Assembly: GCF_030733685.1 (NCBI RefSeq)
Contig: NZ_JASHIM010000001.1
Coordinates: forward strand, 434,001-498,000
Origin: Roseovarius sp. MMSF_3281
Lineage (GTDB): Bacteria > Pseudomonadota > Alphaproteobacteria > Rhodobacterales > Rhodobacteraceae
Direction: 5' to 3'
Length of the DNA: 64,000 nt
Numbering within the stretch: position 1 is the stretch's first letter; every line of letters starts with the position of its first letter. Both the position numbers and the translations under genes were made by a program. A model generated the notes under the pieces. That model saw only the letters and a list, made by a program, of their open reading frames with translations, was not told the DNA's origin and did not search any database. This document shows, in pieces, positions 9,341-18,610 of the stretch.

Positions 9341-10264
9341 ATGCCCATCAAGATCCCTGAAGACCTGCCCGCCTATGACGTGCTCACGCGCGAGGGCGTC
9401 ATGGTCATGTCCGAGGATCAGGCCTCCCGTCAGGATATCCGCCCCCTGCGCATCGGGCTTCTGAACCTGATGCCCAAGAAAATCCAGACCGAGAACCAGT
9501 TCGCCCGCCTGATCGGCGCCACGCCACTGCAAATCGAACTCAGCCTCATCCGGATGAGTGAACACCGCACGCGCAACACTGCCGCCGATCACATGAAAAG
9601 TTTCTACCGCCCCTTCGCGGATGTGGCCGCCTCGGGTGAGAAATTCGATGGTTTGGTCATCACCGGCGCGCCCATCGAACATCTGGACTTTGCCGATGTC
9701 ACCTATTGGGATGAGTTGCGGCAGGTGTTCGACTGGACCCAGACCCATGTGCATTCCACCTTCGGCGTCTGCTGGGGCGGCATGGCGATGAGCAACCATT
9801 TTCACGGCGTGCAAAAGCACCTGCTTGATCATAAGGCCTTCGGCTGTTTTCGGCACCGTAACATGGCGCCCGCCTCGCCCTTCCTGCGGGGCTTTTCGGA
9901 TGACTGCGTGATCCCGGTCAGCCGCTGGACCGAAATGCGCAAGGATGAGATCGACGCCGTGCCGGGCCTCGACATCCTGCTACACAGCGATGAGGTCGGC
10001 CCTTGCCTTGTGGAAGATAAAGCGCACCGCGCGCTCTATATCTTCAACCACCTCGAATACGACAGCGACACGCTCAAGCAAGAGTATGACCGCGACGTCG
10101 CCAATGACACGCCGGTCAACGTGCCCTGCAATTACTATCCCGAGGATGACCCAAGCCGCCCCCCGCAAAACCGCTGGCGCAGCCACGCGCACCTGCTTTA
10201 CGGCAACTGGATCAACGAGATCTACCAGTCCACGGCCTTCGACCTGAATGCCATTGGTCATTAA
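9341..10264 (+). CDS. metA: Homoserine O-acetyltransferase (MetA type)
   Basis: A 307-residue enzyme of the MetA/HTS family that acylates homoserine in methionine synthesis. The catalytic residues are visible: Cys144 in FGVCWGG, and His237 with Glu239 in NHLEYD. At the acyl-donor position after GAPI the residue is Glu113. In this family Glu there goes with acetyl-CoA, while the E. coli enzyme has Gly and uses succinyl-CoA, so the acetyl form is inferred. There is no room for a SAM-II riboswitch, because the upstream ATPase gene ends 25 bases before the start. The hydrolase gene overlaps the 3' end by 17 bases. Confidence 0.93.
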   Translation: MPIKIPEDLPAYDVLTREGVMVMSEDQASRQDIRPLRIGLLNLMPKKIQTENQFARLIGATPLQIELSLIRMSEHRTRNTAADHMKSFYRPFADVAASGEKFDGLVITGAPIEHLDFADVTYWDELRQVFDWTQTHVHSTFGVCWGGMAMSNHFHGVQKHLLDHKAFGCFRHRNMAPASPFLRGFSDDCVIPVSRWTEMRKDEIDAVPGLDILLHSDEVGPCLVEDKAHRALYIFNHLEYDSDTLKQEYDRDVANDTPVNVPCNYYPEDDPSRPPQNRWRSHAHLLYGNWINEIYQSTAFDLNAIGH

Positions 10265-11216
10265 GATCATCCTCGCTTGCCTCGTCTCGCTGGCGCTGTT
10301 GTGGGCCTATGCCCAGCACCGCGCCCGCCTGCACGAGGCCCGCGCCGAGGCAGCCTTTCCACCACAGGGCCAATTCCTGCAGGTGAATGGCCAGCGCGTT
10401 CACGCCCTGACAATGGGTGAAGGCCCCGATCTGGTGCTGATCCACGGGGCCAGCGGCAATATCCGCGACATGACCCACAGCCTCGCCCCGCGCCTGGCCA
10501 AACGCTATCGCGTGACGGTCTTTGACCGACCCGGTCTTGGCTATACCGACCGGATCAACAGCACCGGCGCCACCATCCGCCAACAGGCCGAATTGCTTTC
10601 GGCCGCCGCCCGGCAACTGGGTCTTGAGGCCCCCATCGTCATGGGACATTCCTATGGTGGGGCCGTGGCCCTTGCCTGGGCGGTGCACGAACCACAGTAT
10701 ATCTCGGCCCTCATCCCCCTCGCCTCGCCCTCGCACCCTTGGACCAGTCCGCTGTCGACCTATTACAAGGTGCTGTCTCACCCGATCCTCGGGCCACTGG
10801 TCATCCCCTTCCTGACCGCCTTCGTCCATGACGAGCGTGTCGAGCGTGAAGTGGCCAGCATTTTTGAGCCTAACGCCGTGCCCGATGGCTATATCGATCA
10901 CATCGGCGCTGGCCTGACCCTGCGCCGAGACAGCCTGCGCGCCAACGCCCTGCAGCGCGCCAACCTGCTGTCTGAAATCCAAGATTTGCACGACCATTAC
11001 GACCATATCCAGATTCCCGTGGAAATCGTCCACGGCACCGCCGATACCATCGTCGGCCTGTCGATCCACGCCGAACCACTTGAGGCAACAGTCCCAAGCG
11101 CCGACCTCACCCGCTTGCCCGGCGTCGCCCATATGCCCCACCATGTGGCCCAAGACACTGTGGTCGAGGCCATCGACCGCGCTGCACGCCGCGCCGGATT
11201 GAACCCCGGCAATTAA
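10248..11216 (+). CDS. Alpha/beta hydrolase with N-terminal membrane anchor
   Basis: A 322-residue alpha/beta hydrolase. An N-terminal hydrophobic helix ([18 protein letters not shown]) probably anchors it to the inner membrane. The core shows LIHGASGN for the oxyanion region, the nucleophile elbow GHSYGG, an acidic residue in HGTADTIV and the catalytic His in PGVAHMPHH. The substrate is unknown; family relatives include esterases, lactonases and haloperoxidase-like enzymes. It starts inside metA (17-base overlap), so it is translationally linked, and ppk2 follows after about 35 bases. Confidence 0.8.
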   Translation: MPLVIKIILACLVSLALLWAYAQHRARLHEARAEAAFPPQGQFLQVNGQRVHALTMGEGPDLVLIHGASGNIRDMTHSLAPRLAKRYRVTVFDRPGLGYTDRINSTGATIRQQAELLSAAARQLGLEAPIVMGHSYGGAVALAWAVHEPQYISALIPLASPSHPWTSPLSTYYKVLSHPILGPLVIPFLTAFVHDERVEREVASIFEPNAVPDGYIDHIGAGLTLRRDSLRANALQRANLLSEIQDLHDHYDHIQIPVEIVHGTADTIVGLSIHAEPLEATVPSADLTRLPGVAHMPHHVAQDTVVEAIDRAARRAGLNPGN

Positions 11217-11250
11217 GCCGCCATAGTCATCCCCGATAAAGGAGAGGCCC

Positions 11251-12120
11251 ATGGACCTGCCATTCGACGGTGCAATCACCAAGTTCTACGAAGACGACGC
11301 GCCCAAAGACATCCGTAACGCCATCAAGCGCGCGGAAAAGGGTGATATCCTTGATCCCGACTATCCCCATTCCGAACGTCTGCCGCGCAAGCACTACGAA
11401 AAAGACCTTGAGGCGCTGCAGATCGAACTGGTCAAACTACAGGCCTGGGCCAAAGGAACCGGAGCCCGCATCGCCATCGTCTTCGAGGGCCGCGACGCCG
11501 CCGGAAAAGGCGGAACGATCAAGCGCTTCCGGGAATATCTCAATCCTCGTGGCGCGCGTGTCGTGGCGCTCTCCAAACCATCGGATACCGAACAGACCCA
11601 ATGGTATTTCCAACGCTATATCGACCACCTGCCCGCGGGTGGCGAAATCGTCTTTTATGACCGAAGCTGGTACAATCGCGGCGTCGTGGAAAAGGTCTTT
11701 GACTTCTGCACCGAAGACCAACGCGAACATTTCTTCGCCCAGGTACCGGATTTTGAAAAAATGTTGGTGGATGAGGGCATCCATCTTTTCAAGTTCTGGC
11801 TCAACGTCGGACGCGCCGAACAGTTGCGCCGCTTCCTCAAGCGGGAAAACAGCCCCCTGAAACAATGGAAGCTCAGCTGGATTGATGTCGAAGGCCTGAA
11901 GAAATGGGATGACTATTCCTCGGCCATTCACGAAACACTCGACCGCTCGCACAGCAATTACGCCCCCTGGACGGTCATCCGCTCCGACGACAAGCGCCGC
12001 GCGCGGATCGAGGCCATCCGTCACGTCCTGCGCCACATCGACTACAGCCGCAAAGACAAAAAGGCCGTCGGCACCCCCGATACCAAAGTCTGCGCCGGCC
12101 CCGAGATCTGGGATGCCTAA
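11251..12120 (+). CDS. ppk2: Polyphosphate kinase 2
   Basis: A 289-residue PPK2 family enzyme that uses polyphosphate to phosphorylate nucleoside diphosphates or the reverse. Walker [12 protein letters not shown] lies at about residues 78-88 and the Walker B/lid region is [14 protein letters not shown] near 135. Length and motifs fit the single-domain class I subgroup. The start ATG follows AAAGGAGAG at ideal spacing. The TetR gene begins eight bases before the stop, which suggests co-regulation. Donor and acceptor preference cannot be read from the sequence. Confidence 0.93.
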   Translation: MDLPFDGAITKFYEDDAPKDIRNAIKRAEKGDILDPDYPHSERLPRKHYEKDLEALQIELVKLQAWAKGTGARIAIVFEGRDAAGKGGTIKRFREYLNPRGARVVALSKPSDTEQTQWYFQRYIDHLPAGGEIVFYDRSWYNRGVVEKVFDFCTEDQREHFFAQVPDFEKMLVDEGIHLFKFWLNVGRAEQLRRFLKRENSPLKQWKLSWIDVEGLKKWDDYSSAIHETLDRSHSNYAPWTVIRSDDKRRARIEAIRHVLRHIDYSRKDKKAVGTPDTKVCAGPEIWDA

Positions 12121-12730
12121 ACGCGGCTACCATCACGGCAATTTGCGTCAGGCCCTCGTCGAAGCCGCGCTTGAACTGATCGAGGCCAAGGGCCCCACCG
12201 GCTTCACCTTGTCCGAAGCAGCCAAACAGGCAGGCGTCACCCCCGCCGCCGTCTACCGCCACTTCGCAGGCCGCGACGACCTTATCGCCGAAGCCGCGCG
12301 CCAGGGCTACGTGATCTTCGCCGACGTGATGCAATACGCCTATGATCAAGGCCAACCCTCGGCCCTGGCCAGCTTCGAGGCCACCGGCCGCGCCTACCTG
12401 GCCTTCGCCCGAAAATATCCCGGCCATTACATCGCCATGTTCGAAAGCGGCATTTCGGTCAATCGCACCCCCGAACTGGCCCAGATCGCCGCCAAGGCCC
12501 GCGCCGTTCTGGAACGCGCCGCCAGTGACCTCAGCCAACATATTCCCGAAGGAAAGCGCCCGCCCGCGGCCATGTTCAGCGCCCATGTCTGGGCGCTCTC
12601 CCACGGCGTGGTCGAGCTTTTCGCGCGCAACTCGCCGGGCGCCCAGTCCCCCTTCCCGCCCGAAGACCTACTGGAATCCGGCATCGGCATCTACCTGCGC
12701 GGCCTTGGTCTCGTCCCGCCTGACAAATAA
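12113..12730 (+). CDS. TetR family transcriptional regulator
   Basis: A 205-residue TetR-type repressor. The N-terminal helix-turn-helix (about residues 8-55: [21 protein letters not shown], then [28 protein letters not shown]) is canonical; the rest is an all-helical ligand-binding domain. It overlaps the end of ppk2 by eight bases, so it may regulate its own operon. The ligand is not known. Confidence 0.92.
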   Translation: MPKRGYHHGNLRQALVEAALELIEAKGPTGFTLSEAAKQAGVTPAAVYRHFAGRDDLIAEAARQGYVIFADVMQYAYDQGQPSALASFEATGRAYLAFARKYPGHYIAMFESGISVNRTPELAQIAAKARAVLERAASDLSQHIPEGKRPPAAMFSAHVWALSHGVVELFARNSPGAQSPFPPEDLLESGIGIYLRGLGLVPPDK

Positions 12731-12744
12731 TCCCCGAAACCGCT

Positions 12745-12815
12745 TTCATCTTTCCCGAAATACTCCGGGGGGAGCGTTGAAAATCCCTGATTTTCAACGT
12801 GGGGGGCAGCGCCCC
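12745..12815 (+). repeat. Modular intergenic repeat: CCGAAATACTCC box, hairpin, GGGGCAGCGCCCC box
   Basis: The 28 bases at 12745-12772 (core CTTTCCCGAAATACTCCGG) recur exactly, inverted, at 17479-17506. They are followed by a perfect ten-base-pair hairpin at 12776-12798 (GTTGAAAATC / GATTTTCAAC, loop CCT) and by GGGGCAGCGCCCC at 12803-12815, which recurs at 25078-25090. The element lies just after the TetR gene and could add to 3'-end formation. Confidence 0.75.
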
Positions 12816-12849
12816 CAAAGGCCTGCGTGGCCTGAACGCAAATCAACCT

Positions 12850-12871
12850 GCGCGCCTCGGGCGCGCTTTTT
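12850..12871 (+). terminator. Terminator of the metA-ppk2-tetR unit
   Basis: A perfect seven-base-pair stem GCGCGCC / GGCGCGC with loop TCG is followed at once by TTTTT. Confidence 0.85.
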
Positions 12872-12886
12872 ACAAACACCCGGCGA

Positions 12887-12922
12887 AAGAAAAAGGGCCA
12901 CCCAACCGGGCGGCCCTTTTCC
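12887..12922 (-). terminator. Terminator of rplM-rpsI
   Basis: On the minus strand AAAAGGGCC at 12920-12912 pairs with GGCCCTTTT at 12899-12891, extended by CTTTC, about 20 bases after the rpsI stop. Confidence 0.85.
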
Positions 12923-12943
12923 AAACCGATATACCGTAAGCGA

Positions 12944-13435
12944 TTAACGCTTCGAGAACTGGAAGCTCCGGCGCGCTTTGCGGCGACCGAACTTTTTCCG
13001 TTCCACCACGCGGCTGTCGCGGGTCAGGAAGCCTGCGGCTTTCAGCGGTGCGCGCAACGCCGGATCGAAAAGTTGCAATGCCTTCGAGATACCGTGCTTG
13101 ACCGCACCGGCCTGTCCCGAAAGACCACCGCCCTTGACGGTCGCCATCACGTCGAACTGATCTTCGACACCGGCCACGGTAAAGGGCTGGCGCAGGATCA
13201 TTTGCAGCACGGGGCGGGCAAAGTACTTGTTCAGCTCTTTGCCGTTCACCTCGACCTTGCCAGACCCGGGCTTGATCCAGACACGGGCCACCGCGTCTTT
13301 CCGCTTGCCGGTGGCATAGGAGCGGCCAAGCTCGTCGCGAACGGGCTCACGCGGGGTTGCGGTTTCGGCCTCGACGGGCGCGCCACCTTCGGCGACGGCT
13401 TCCAGACCTTCGAGCGATTTGATTTCTTCAGCCAT
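12944..13435 (-). CDS. rpsI: 30S ribosomal protein S9
   Basis: A 163-residue S9 protein of the small-subunit head. The conserved core starts near residue 38 with [17 protein letters not shown], contains [19 protein letters not shown], and ends in the basic tail [17 protein letters not shown] that reaches the P-site tRNA. The N terminus carries an acidic extension of about 35 residues, as in other alphaproteobacteria. The ATG overlaps the rplM stop by one base (TGATG), so the two are translationally coupled. Confidence 0.97.
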   Translation of the reverse strand: MAEEIKSLEGLEAVAEGGAPVEAETATPREPVRDELGRSYATGKRKDAVARVWIKPGSGKVEVNGKELNKYFARPVLQMILRQPFTVAGVEDQFDVMATVKGGGLSGQAGAVKHGISKALQLFDPALRAPLKAAGFLTRDSRVVERKKFGRRKARRSFQFSKR

Positions 13436-13899
13436 CAGTAAGCCACCCGCGTGTTCTTGGAGTTCTTGTTCTTGACGTCCAGCACCTCGGGGCTTTGCGC
13501 CTCATGGGGGTGCTCGGCGCCGGCGTAGACGCGCAGGTTCGTCATTTGACGACGCGACAGGCGATTGCCCGGCAACATACGCTTGACGGCCTGCATGACC
13601 ACGCGCTCAGGGTGATCGCCTTCAAGGATCTGGCCGGTGGTGCGGGATTTGATGCCGCCCGGATAGCCGGTGTGCCAGTAGTTTTCTTTGTCACGCTTCT
13701 TGCCGGTCACTTGGACCTTGTCGGCATTGATGACGATCACGTTGTCGCCCATGTCCATGTTCGGCGTGAACGAGGCCTTGTGCTTACCGCGCAGGCGCAT
13801 GGCGATGATCGACGCCAGACGGCCCAGAACGACGCCTTCCGCGTCGATCAGGATCCATTTCTTGTCGATATCTGCCGGAGTCGCAGAAAAAGTTTTCAT
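13435..13899 (-). CDS. rplM: 50S ribosomal protein L13
   Basis: A 154-residue L13 protein with the hallmark stretches [24 protein letters not shown] and [13 protein letters not shown]. The frame is open 14 codons further upstream, but [15 protein letters not shown] is the standard start. It is the first gene of the rplM-rpsI pair; its promoter must lie in the spacer at 13900-14087, where no clear -35/-10 pair stood out. Confidence 0.96.
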   Translation of the reverse strand: MKTFSATPADIDKKWILIDAEGVVLGRLASIIAMRLRGKHKASFTPNMDMGDNVIVINADKVQVTGKKRDKENYWHTGYPGGIKSRTTGQILEGDHPERVVMQAVKRMLPGNRLSRRQMTNLRVYAGAEHPHEAQSPEVLDVKNKNSKNTRVAY

Positions 13900-14087
13900 A
13901 TCAGGGAGGTCCCTTGGTTTGACGTAAGGCAGGGCACGCATGACGACCCTGCATCGGATGGCGCGGTTATAAACGTATGGCGGAACAGGTCAAGCACACA
14001 TAACGCGAATTAATACCGCAAATTCAATGGCTTGAAATTTAGGTACTATTTTACCCCACGCTGATTGACCTGAATGCCTCAATCTGA

Positions 14088-15089
14088 TCATTCATTCTTG
14101 GGCACAGGCGCACGGCGCGGTTGCGGGCGCGTCGGAATTTCCTTGAGCAACCCCCCAACACCCATGCGCGCCATATCCTCGGACGCAATCGGCACCCCGC
14201 AGGCGACCCGCGCCAAAACCCAATCAGCACCGTGCAAAACCGGCGACCGCGCGCTCCCCGGCAGGCCAATCACGGGCCGCCCATTCAAATCCCCCAGAAA
14301 CAGCAAGTTCCCCGGATCAACCGGCAGGCCAAAGCGTTCCACCTCTCCGCCCGCCAGTCGCAAAGCGGCAGGTGCGGTATCGCCCGGGTCCGAGGTGGCC
14401 GATGCGGTCAAGATCAAGACGATATCGCCCTTGGCCTGCGCAATTGTCCCGGCCAGCGCCGCCTCGTGATGGTCACAGCGCAGGGTCTCAATCATCTGCA
14501 TACCCAAGCCATCCACCCGTCGCTCCACCGCCTCGATGCCCTTATCGCCGGGGCTTCCCGGAATATCGGTCAGGATCAGGCTGGCAGTCCGGTGCACGGG
14601 CCGGGCATAACGGATGGCCCCCTTCGCGGCCTTTACCGCCTTGGCCAATTGTCCCGCCGGCACCGCATAGGAAATCATCTTGACGGTGGCGGCCATGCCG
14701 CCTGCCGCCAGTTGATGAAAGGGCGCAACCGTTGCAACGGTAATCATCGGGTCGACCATGTTGGCCGCATGTATCCGCCCCTCATCCAACAGAACCACAC
14801 CGGGACCGTCGGCAATGACATTCACCCGCCCCGTGAAGGCGGCGGTCAGATGCACGCCCTCGGCACCTTCGGCCAAAGCCTCGGCCAAACCCAACGCCGC
14901 GTCGTCCTCATGCACGTCATCGGGCTCCAGCCGGGCGACGATCACCTCCTCCTCGCCCGCCACCTTCAGCGCCGTCAAATGCGCGGGTTCAAGCACCAGC
15001 CCCTTTCGCAGCCGCCCGTCGGGCAGCTTCATGGAATGGGCCAGGATCGCCCCCTCGGCCTGCTCCACGGGTACGGGGCCGAATTTCAT
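14088..15089 (-). CDS. Molybdopterin-binding (MoeA/MogA-like) protein
   Basis: A 333-residue protein with a molybdopterin-binding fold in the C-terminal two-thirds: DIVLILTASATSDPGD matches the MoCF-domain loop, and NGRPVIGLPGSARSP matches the MoeA-type GLPG motif. In related bacteria this domain is often fused to a MobA-like nucleotidyltransferase; that part is absent. It is the last of four minus-strand genes (MoxR, VWA, XdhC-like, this one) and overlaps the XdhC-like gene by four bases. The context points to cofactor handling for a xanthine-oxidase-type molybdoenzyme encoded elsewhere. Confidence 0.8.
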   Translation of the reverse strand: MKFGPVPVEQAEGAILAHSMKLPDGRLRKGLVLEPAHLTALKVAGEEEVIVARLEPDDVHEDDAALGLAEALAEGAEGVHLTAAFTGRVNVIADGPGVVLLDEGRIHAANMVDPMITVATVAPFHQLAAGGMAATVKMISYAVPAGQLAKAVKAAKGAIRYARPVHRTASLILTDIPGSPGDKGIEAVERRVDGLGMQMIETLRCDHHEAALAGTIAQAKGDIVLILTASATSDPGDTAPAALRLAGGEVERFGLPVDPGNLLFLGDLNGRPVIGLPGSARSPVLHGADWVLARVACGVPIASEDMARMGVGGLLKEIPTRPQPRRAPVPKNE

Positions 15090-16054
15090 GCGCCTTTCCT
15101 CAGAACCTGCGTGGCCTCGGCCAGGATGCTGACGGCAATCTCCGACGGCCCCGCCGCCCCGATATCAAGGCCAACGGGGCCATGAATGCGCCCGATCTGA
15201 GCGGCGGTGAAACCTTTTTCTTCCAAACGCGCCACGCGCTTTGCATGGGTCCGGGTCGAGCCCAAGGCGCCGATATAAAACACATCGCTGGCCAAGGCCT
15301 GCTCCAGCGCCGGGTCGTCCAGCTTGGGGTCATGGGTCAACAAAACCAGCGCGGTTCGCTGATCCAAGCCAAAGGCCTGCACCCCTTCATCCGGCCAATC
15401 ATGCAACAGGGTTTCACCGGGAAACCGCTCTTCGCTGCCAAAGCTTTCGCGCGGATCGATCAGCAACGGATCATAGCCCGCGATCCGCGCCATGGGCACC
15501 AGCGCCTGCGCGATATGCACCGCGCCGACGATGATCATCCGCAAAGGCGGGTTATGAATGGCCACGAAGGTTTCGCCATCCTCCTCGAAGCCCGACCGGT
15601 CCATCCGAAACCGCTCGGGATAGCCTTCCTTGACCAAGCGCCGCTCGGCCTCCATCCCGGTGACATAGGCCACCGGAATGCGCGACTCGCGCGCCAAAAC
15701 CAGATCTTCCAGCACCTCTACCGGCATCACCGATCCGATGGGTTCGACCAACACCCGGATCGTGCCGCCACAGGCCAGCCCCACGGCAAAGGCATCGCCA
15801 TCGCTGACACCGTATTCCAGCATGACAGGCTTGCCCTCTTCGATGGCGTCCATCGCCTCGGCCACCACGGCGCCTTCGACACAACCGCCCGAGACCGACC
15901 CCTCGATTTCCCCCTCGCCGGATATCGCCAACTGGCTGCCCACCCGGCGCGGCGCGCTGCCCCATGTTTCCACCACCGTGGCCAAGGCCGCGCCCTTGCC
16001 CGCGCGGTGCCACTCAAGGGCAGTTTCGGGAATATCATCAAATCGCTGCTGCAT
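15086..16054 (-). CDS. XdhC/CoxF-family molybdoenzyme maturation protein
   Basis: A 322-residue protein of the XdhC/CoxI family, which binds molybdopterin and helps deliver sulfurated cofactor to xanthine-dehydrogenase-like enzymes. The N-terminal domain has GKGAALATVVETWGSAPRRVG and GSVSGGCVEGAV, including the conserved Cys. The C-terminal Rossmann-type domain has MIIVGAVHIAQALVPMARIAGYDP, although the usual GxGxx(G) pattern appears as GAVHIA. Its start lies 102 bases after the VWA gene stop, and its last bases overlap the molybdopterin-binding gene. Confidence 0.87.
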   Translation of the reverse strand: MQQRFDDIPETALEWHRAGKGAALATVVETWGSAPRRVGSQLAISGEGEIEGSVSGGCVEGAVVAEAMDAIEEGKPVMLEYGVSDGDAFAVGLACGGTIRVLVEPIGSVMPVEVLEDLVLARESRIPVAYVTGMEAERRLVKEGYPERFRMDRSGFEEDGETFVAIHNPPLRMIIVGAVHIAQALVPMARIAGYDPLLIDPRESFGSEERFPGETLLHDWPDEGVQAFGLDQRTALVLLTHDPKLDDPALEQALASDVFYIGALGSTRTHAKRVARLEEKGFTAAQIGRIHGPVGLDIGAAGPSEIAVSILAEATQVLRKGA

Positions 16055-16156
16055 ATGAGCCTCCCTTATCCGGGGGCAGTATGGGCACTGCCTTGTGACG
16101 GTACAAATGGAAAACGCCGCGACTTTGGTCGCAGGGTCGTGGCGATCACGCCGTGG

Positions 16157-17473
16157 TCAATTGCCGATCCGAGCCATAAGACGGGCCTTTTCGCCCGTGT
16201 CATCGGCATCGGAAATCGCCTTTGCCAATTCCTCCAGCGTGGCGATGGAGTGTCCAGCGCGAAAGGCATCGACATGTGGCAGCATGGCCTTGATCCCGGT
16301 GGCCTTGGGCGCGAAACCTTCCCATCTTAACAAGGGGTTAAGCCAGATCAACCGACGCGAGGAAAGGTGCAGGCGTTCCATTTCCTTTTCCAGCGGCGCG
16401 GCATCGCCCCGGTCCAGCCCGTCGGTAATAAGCAGCACAACAGCCCCCTGCCCCATGACCCGCCGCGACCAGTCGCGATTGAAGCTGTGCAGGCACTCTC
16501 CAATCCGGGTGCCGCCTTCCCAATCCTGTGCCTCCTTGCCCGCTGCGGCAAGGGCGGCATCGACATCGCGGGTGGCCAGATGACGGGTGATATTGGTCAG
16601 CCGCGTGCCGAAAGTGAAGGCATGCACCTTGGCCCAGCCTGCGCCCTTTTCATTGGCGATCGCGTGCAGGAAATGCAGCACCATGCGGCTGTATTGACTC
16701 ATTGAACCGGAAATATCGCAGATCACCACCAGGTTGGGCCAACGCGGGCGCGGCTTTTGCCGATGAATGCGGCGCATCTCGCCACCCCGGCGCAGGGCAG
16801 CGCGCAGGGTGGCGCGGGCATCCAGCCGCGCACCTTGCGCATCAGCCATGCCCCGGCGCGAGGCAAAGGGCTTTACCGGCAAGCGCAAGCGCGCCAGCAT
16901 CCGCTTGGCTTGCGCCACCTCCTCGGTCGACATCTGCTCAAAGTCCAAAGACCGCAGGCGCTCCTCACTCGACATGGTGGCCGAGGCATCAATCTCGATC
17001 ACGGTTTCTTCTTCGGGCTGGTCGGCAAGCTCGGGGATCTCCGGCTCCACCCCGTCCAGCAATGCCTCCGCCGCGCGCTTTTCAGCCGATTGCGCCACCC
17101 GCTCCTCCTGCACACCACGAATGGCGGGCAGCATCATGGCCATCATATGCTCCATATAGCGCGGATCGCGCCAATACAGGCGAAAGACCTGCGCAAAGAC
17201 CACCGCCTGTTCGGGTTTGGAGACGAAACAGGCCCGCAGGGTATAGAAAAAATCCGCCTTCGAGGTGAACCCCGCCGCCTCGACCGCGCGGATGGCATCA
17301 ATCACCCGCCCCGTGCCGATGGGCAACCCCGCCTTGCGCAGGGCGCGGGCGAAATGGGTGATGTTATGGGTCAGCTTGGGGTTATCCGGCAGCTCAAGAT
17401 CAGGCAGTTCAACCATTGGCATTTTTGGGCGCCAGCCCGTCGCCATTGTCTCTCGGACCAATGGCGCGACCAT
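16157..17473 (-). CDS. coxE: VWA domain protein, CoxE-like
   Basis: A 438-residue protein with a C-terminal von Willebrand A domain containing a MIDAS signature DISGSMS near residue 262 and TDGLDRGD further on. The N-terminal half is helical. The pairing with a MoxR AAA+ ATPase directly upstream is that of CoxD-CoxE, which in Oligotropha matures the Cu-S-Mo site of CO dehydrogenase. The start is ambiguous: ATG 17473 uses the G-run of the intergenic repeat as ribosome-binding site, while ATG 17422 or 17416 matches where homology begins (MPMVELPDLELPDNPKL). The symbol is given by analogy. Confidence 0.82.
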   Translation of the reverse strand: MVAPLVRETMATGWRPKMPMVELPDLELPDNPKLTHNITHFARALRKAGLPIGTGRVIDAIRAVEAAGFTSKADFFYTLRACFVSKPEQAVVFAQVFRLYWRDPRYMEHMMAMMLPAIRGVQEERVAQSAEKRAAEALLDGVEPEIPELADQPEEETVIEIDASATMSSEERLRSLDFEQMSTEEVAQAKRMLARLRLPVKPFASRRGMADAQGARLDARATLRAALRRGGEMRRIHRQKPRPRWPNLVVICDISGSMSQYSRMVLHFLHAIANEKGAGWAKVHAFTFGTRLTNITRHLATRDVDAALAAAGKEAQDWEGGTRIGECLHSFNRDWSRRVMGQGAVVLLITDGLDRGDAAPLEKEMERLHLSSRRLIWLNPLLRWEGFAPKATGIKAMLPHVDAFRAGHSIATLEELAKAISDADDTGEKARLMARIGN

Positions 17474-17478
17474 GGCTC

Positions 17479-17506
17479 CCCCCCGGAGTATTTCGGGAAA
17501 GATGAA
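17479..17506 (-). repeat. Second copy of the CCGAAATACTCC intergenic repeat
   Basis: These 28 bases, read on the minus strand, are identical to 12745-12772. The copy sits between the stop of the MoxR gene and the start of the VWA gene, where its terminal G-run may act as a ribosome-binding site. Confidence 0.85.
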
Positions 17507-17509
17507 GCA

Positions 17510-18418
17510 TCAGGCCGGCTCCAGGCTGGCCTTGGCTTCGTCCAGAATACGCTTGGCTTCCGAGCCTTGGATTTGCTGGATATCGTCCTGATATTTGAGG
17601 ATCGCGCCCAGCGTGTCGGCGATCACCTCGGGGGACAGCGAGATCACATCCAGCGCCAACAGGCATTTGGCCCAGTCGATGGTTTCCGCCACCCCCGGTT
17701 TCTTGAACAGGTCCTCGGTGCGCAGGCGTTGAACAAAGGCCACAACCTCGCGGCTGAGGCTTTCGGCGGCCTCGGGCGCGCGGGATTGCAGGATTTCGAT
17801 TTCGCGGTCGAAAGTCGGGTAATCGACCCAATGATAAAGGCAGCGGCGTTTCAGGGCATCGTGCACCTCACGCGTGCGGTTGGAGGTGACGATCACGATG
17901 GGCGGCTCGGGCGCCTTGACGGTGCCCAACTCGGGGATCGTCACCTGAAAATCGCTGAGCGCCTCCAGCAGAAAGGCCTCAAAGGGTTCATCGGTGCGGT
18001 CCAATTCGTCGATCAAAAGCACCGGCGCGCCGCCCGCCTGCGGGCGCATGGCCTGCAAAAGTGGGCGTTCGATCAGGTATTCGTCCGAAAACAACTCGTC
18101 CTTGAGGTGCCCACGATCAACGCCCCCCGCGGCCTCGGCGGTGCGGATGGCGATCATCTGCTCGGCAAAGTTCCATTCATAGACGGCCGACGCAGAATCG
18201 AGGCCCTCGTAGCACTGCAATCGGATCAACCGCCGGCCCAGTGCCGCCGACAGCGCCTTGGCGATCTCGGTCTTGCCGACCCCGGCCTCCCCTTCAAGGA
18301 ACAGAGGGCGGCCCAAGGTGAGCGACAGGAAGGCCACGGTGCCCAGATCACGGCCACAAACATAGCCCTCATCGGATAAAAGCCCCTGAATCTCGTCAAT
18401 GGTTTTCGGCATCGTCAT
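17510..18418 (-). CDS. coxD: MoxR-family AAA+ ATPase, CoxD-like
   Basis: A 302-residue AAA+ ATPase. Walker A FLEGEAGVGKTEIAKAL is near residues 40-56 and Walker B with sensor elements is VLLIDELDRTDEPFEAFLLEAL. It is the first gene of the minus-strand maturation cluster and is followed by a VWA protein, the standard MoxR-VWA pairing. In CO-dehydrogenase systems CoxD is the ATPase that remodels the apoenzyme for cluster assembly. A second in-frame ATG two codons in could be the true start. The symbol is by analogy. Confidence 0.85.
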   Translation of the reverse strand: MTMPKTIDEIQGLLSDEGYVCGRDLGTVAFLSLTLGRPLFLEGEAGVGKTEIAKALSAALGRRLIRLQCYEGLDSASAVYEWNFAEQMIAIRTAEAAGGVDRGHLKDELFSDEYLIERPLLQAMRPQAGGAPVLLIDELDRTDEPFEAFLLEALSDFQVTIPELGTVKAPEPPIVIVTSNRTREVHDALKRRCLYHWVDYPTFDREIEILQSRAPEAAESLSREVVAFVQRLRTEDLFKKPGVAETIDWAKCLLALDVISLSPEVIADTLGAILKYQDDIQQIQGSEAKRILDEAKASLEPA

Positions 18419-18610
18419 GGCAACCCTCCCTCACCCGGAAAACAACTGCATAGGCGATCAATCCGGGTCAAGGGCGCAAGGCCCGCTCTGCGACCTTTGT
18501 CGCAACCTCAAAACCTCTTGGATTTTCCAAAATTTTGCCCAAGTTGCACTCTAGCTAACAGCGCGAAGAGCGCTGCAAACGTAGCGAATAGAGGCCAGGA
18601 CAGACATCCG

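Noticed and set aside
14121..18379. Long plus-strand open frames antisense to the cox-like operon (14121-15185, 15182-16330, 16757-18379)
   Set aside because: They are antisense to well-supported genes, have no recognisable domains and are rich in His, Arg, Gly and Pro, as expected for shadows in GC-rich DNA.
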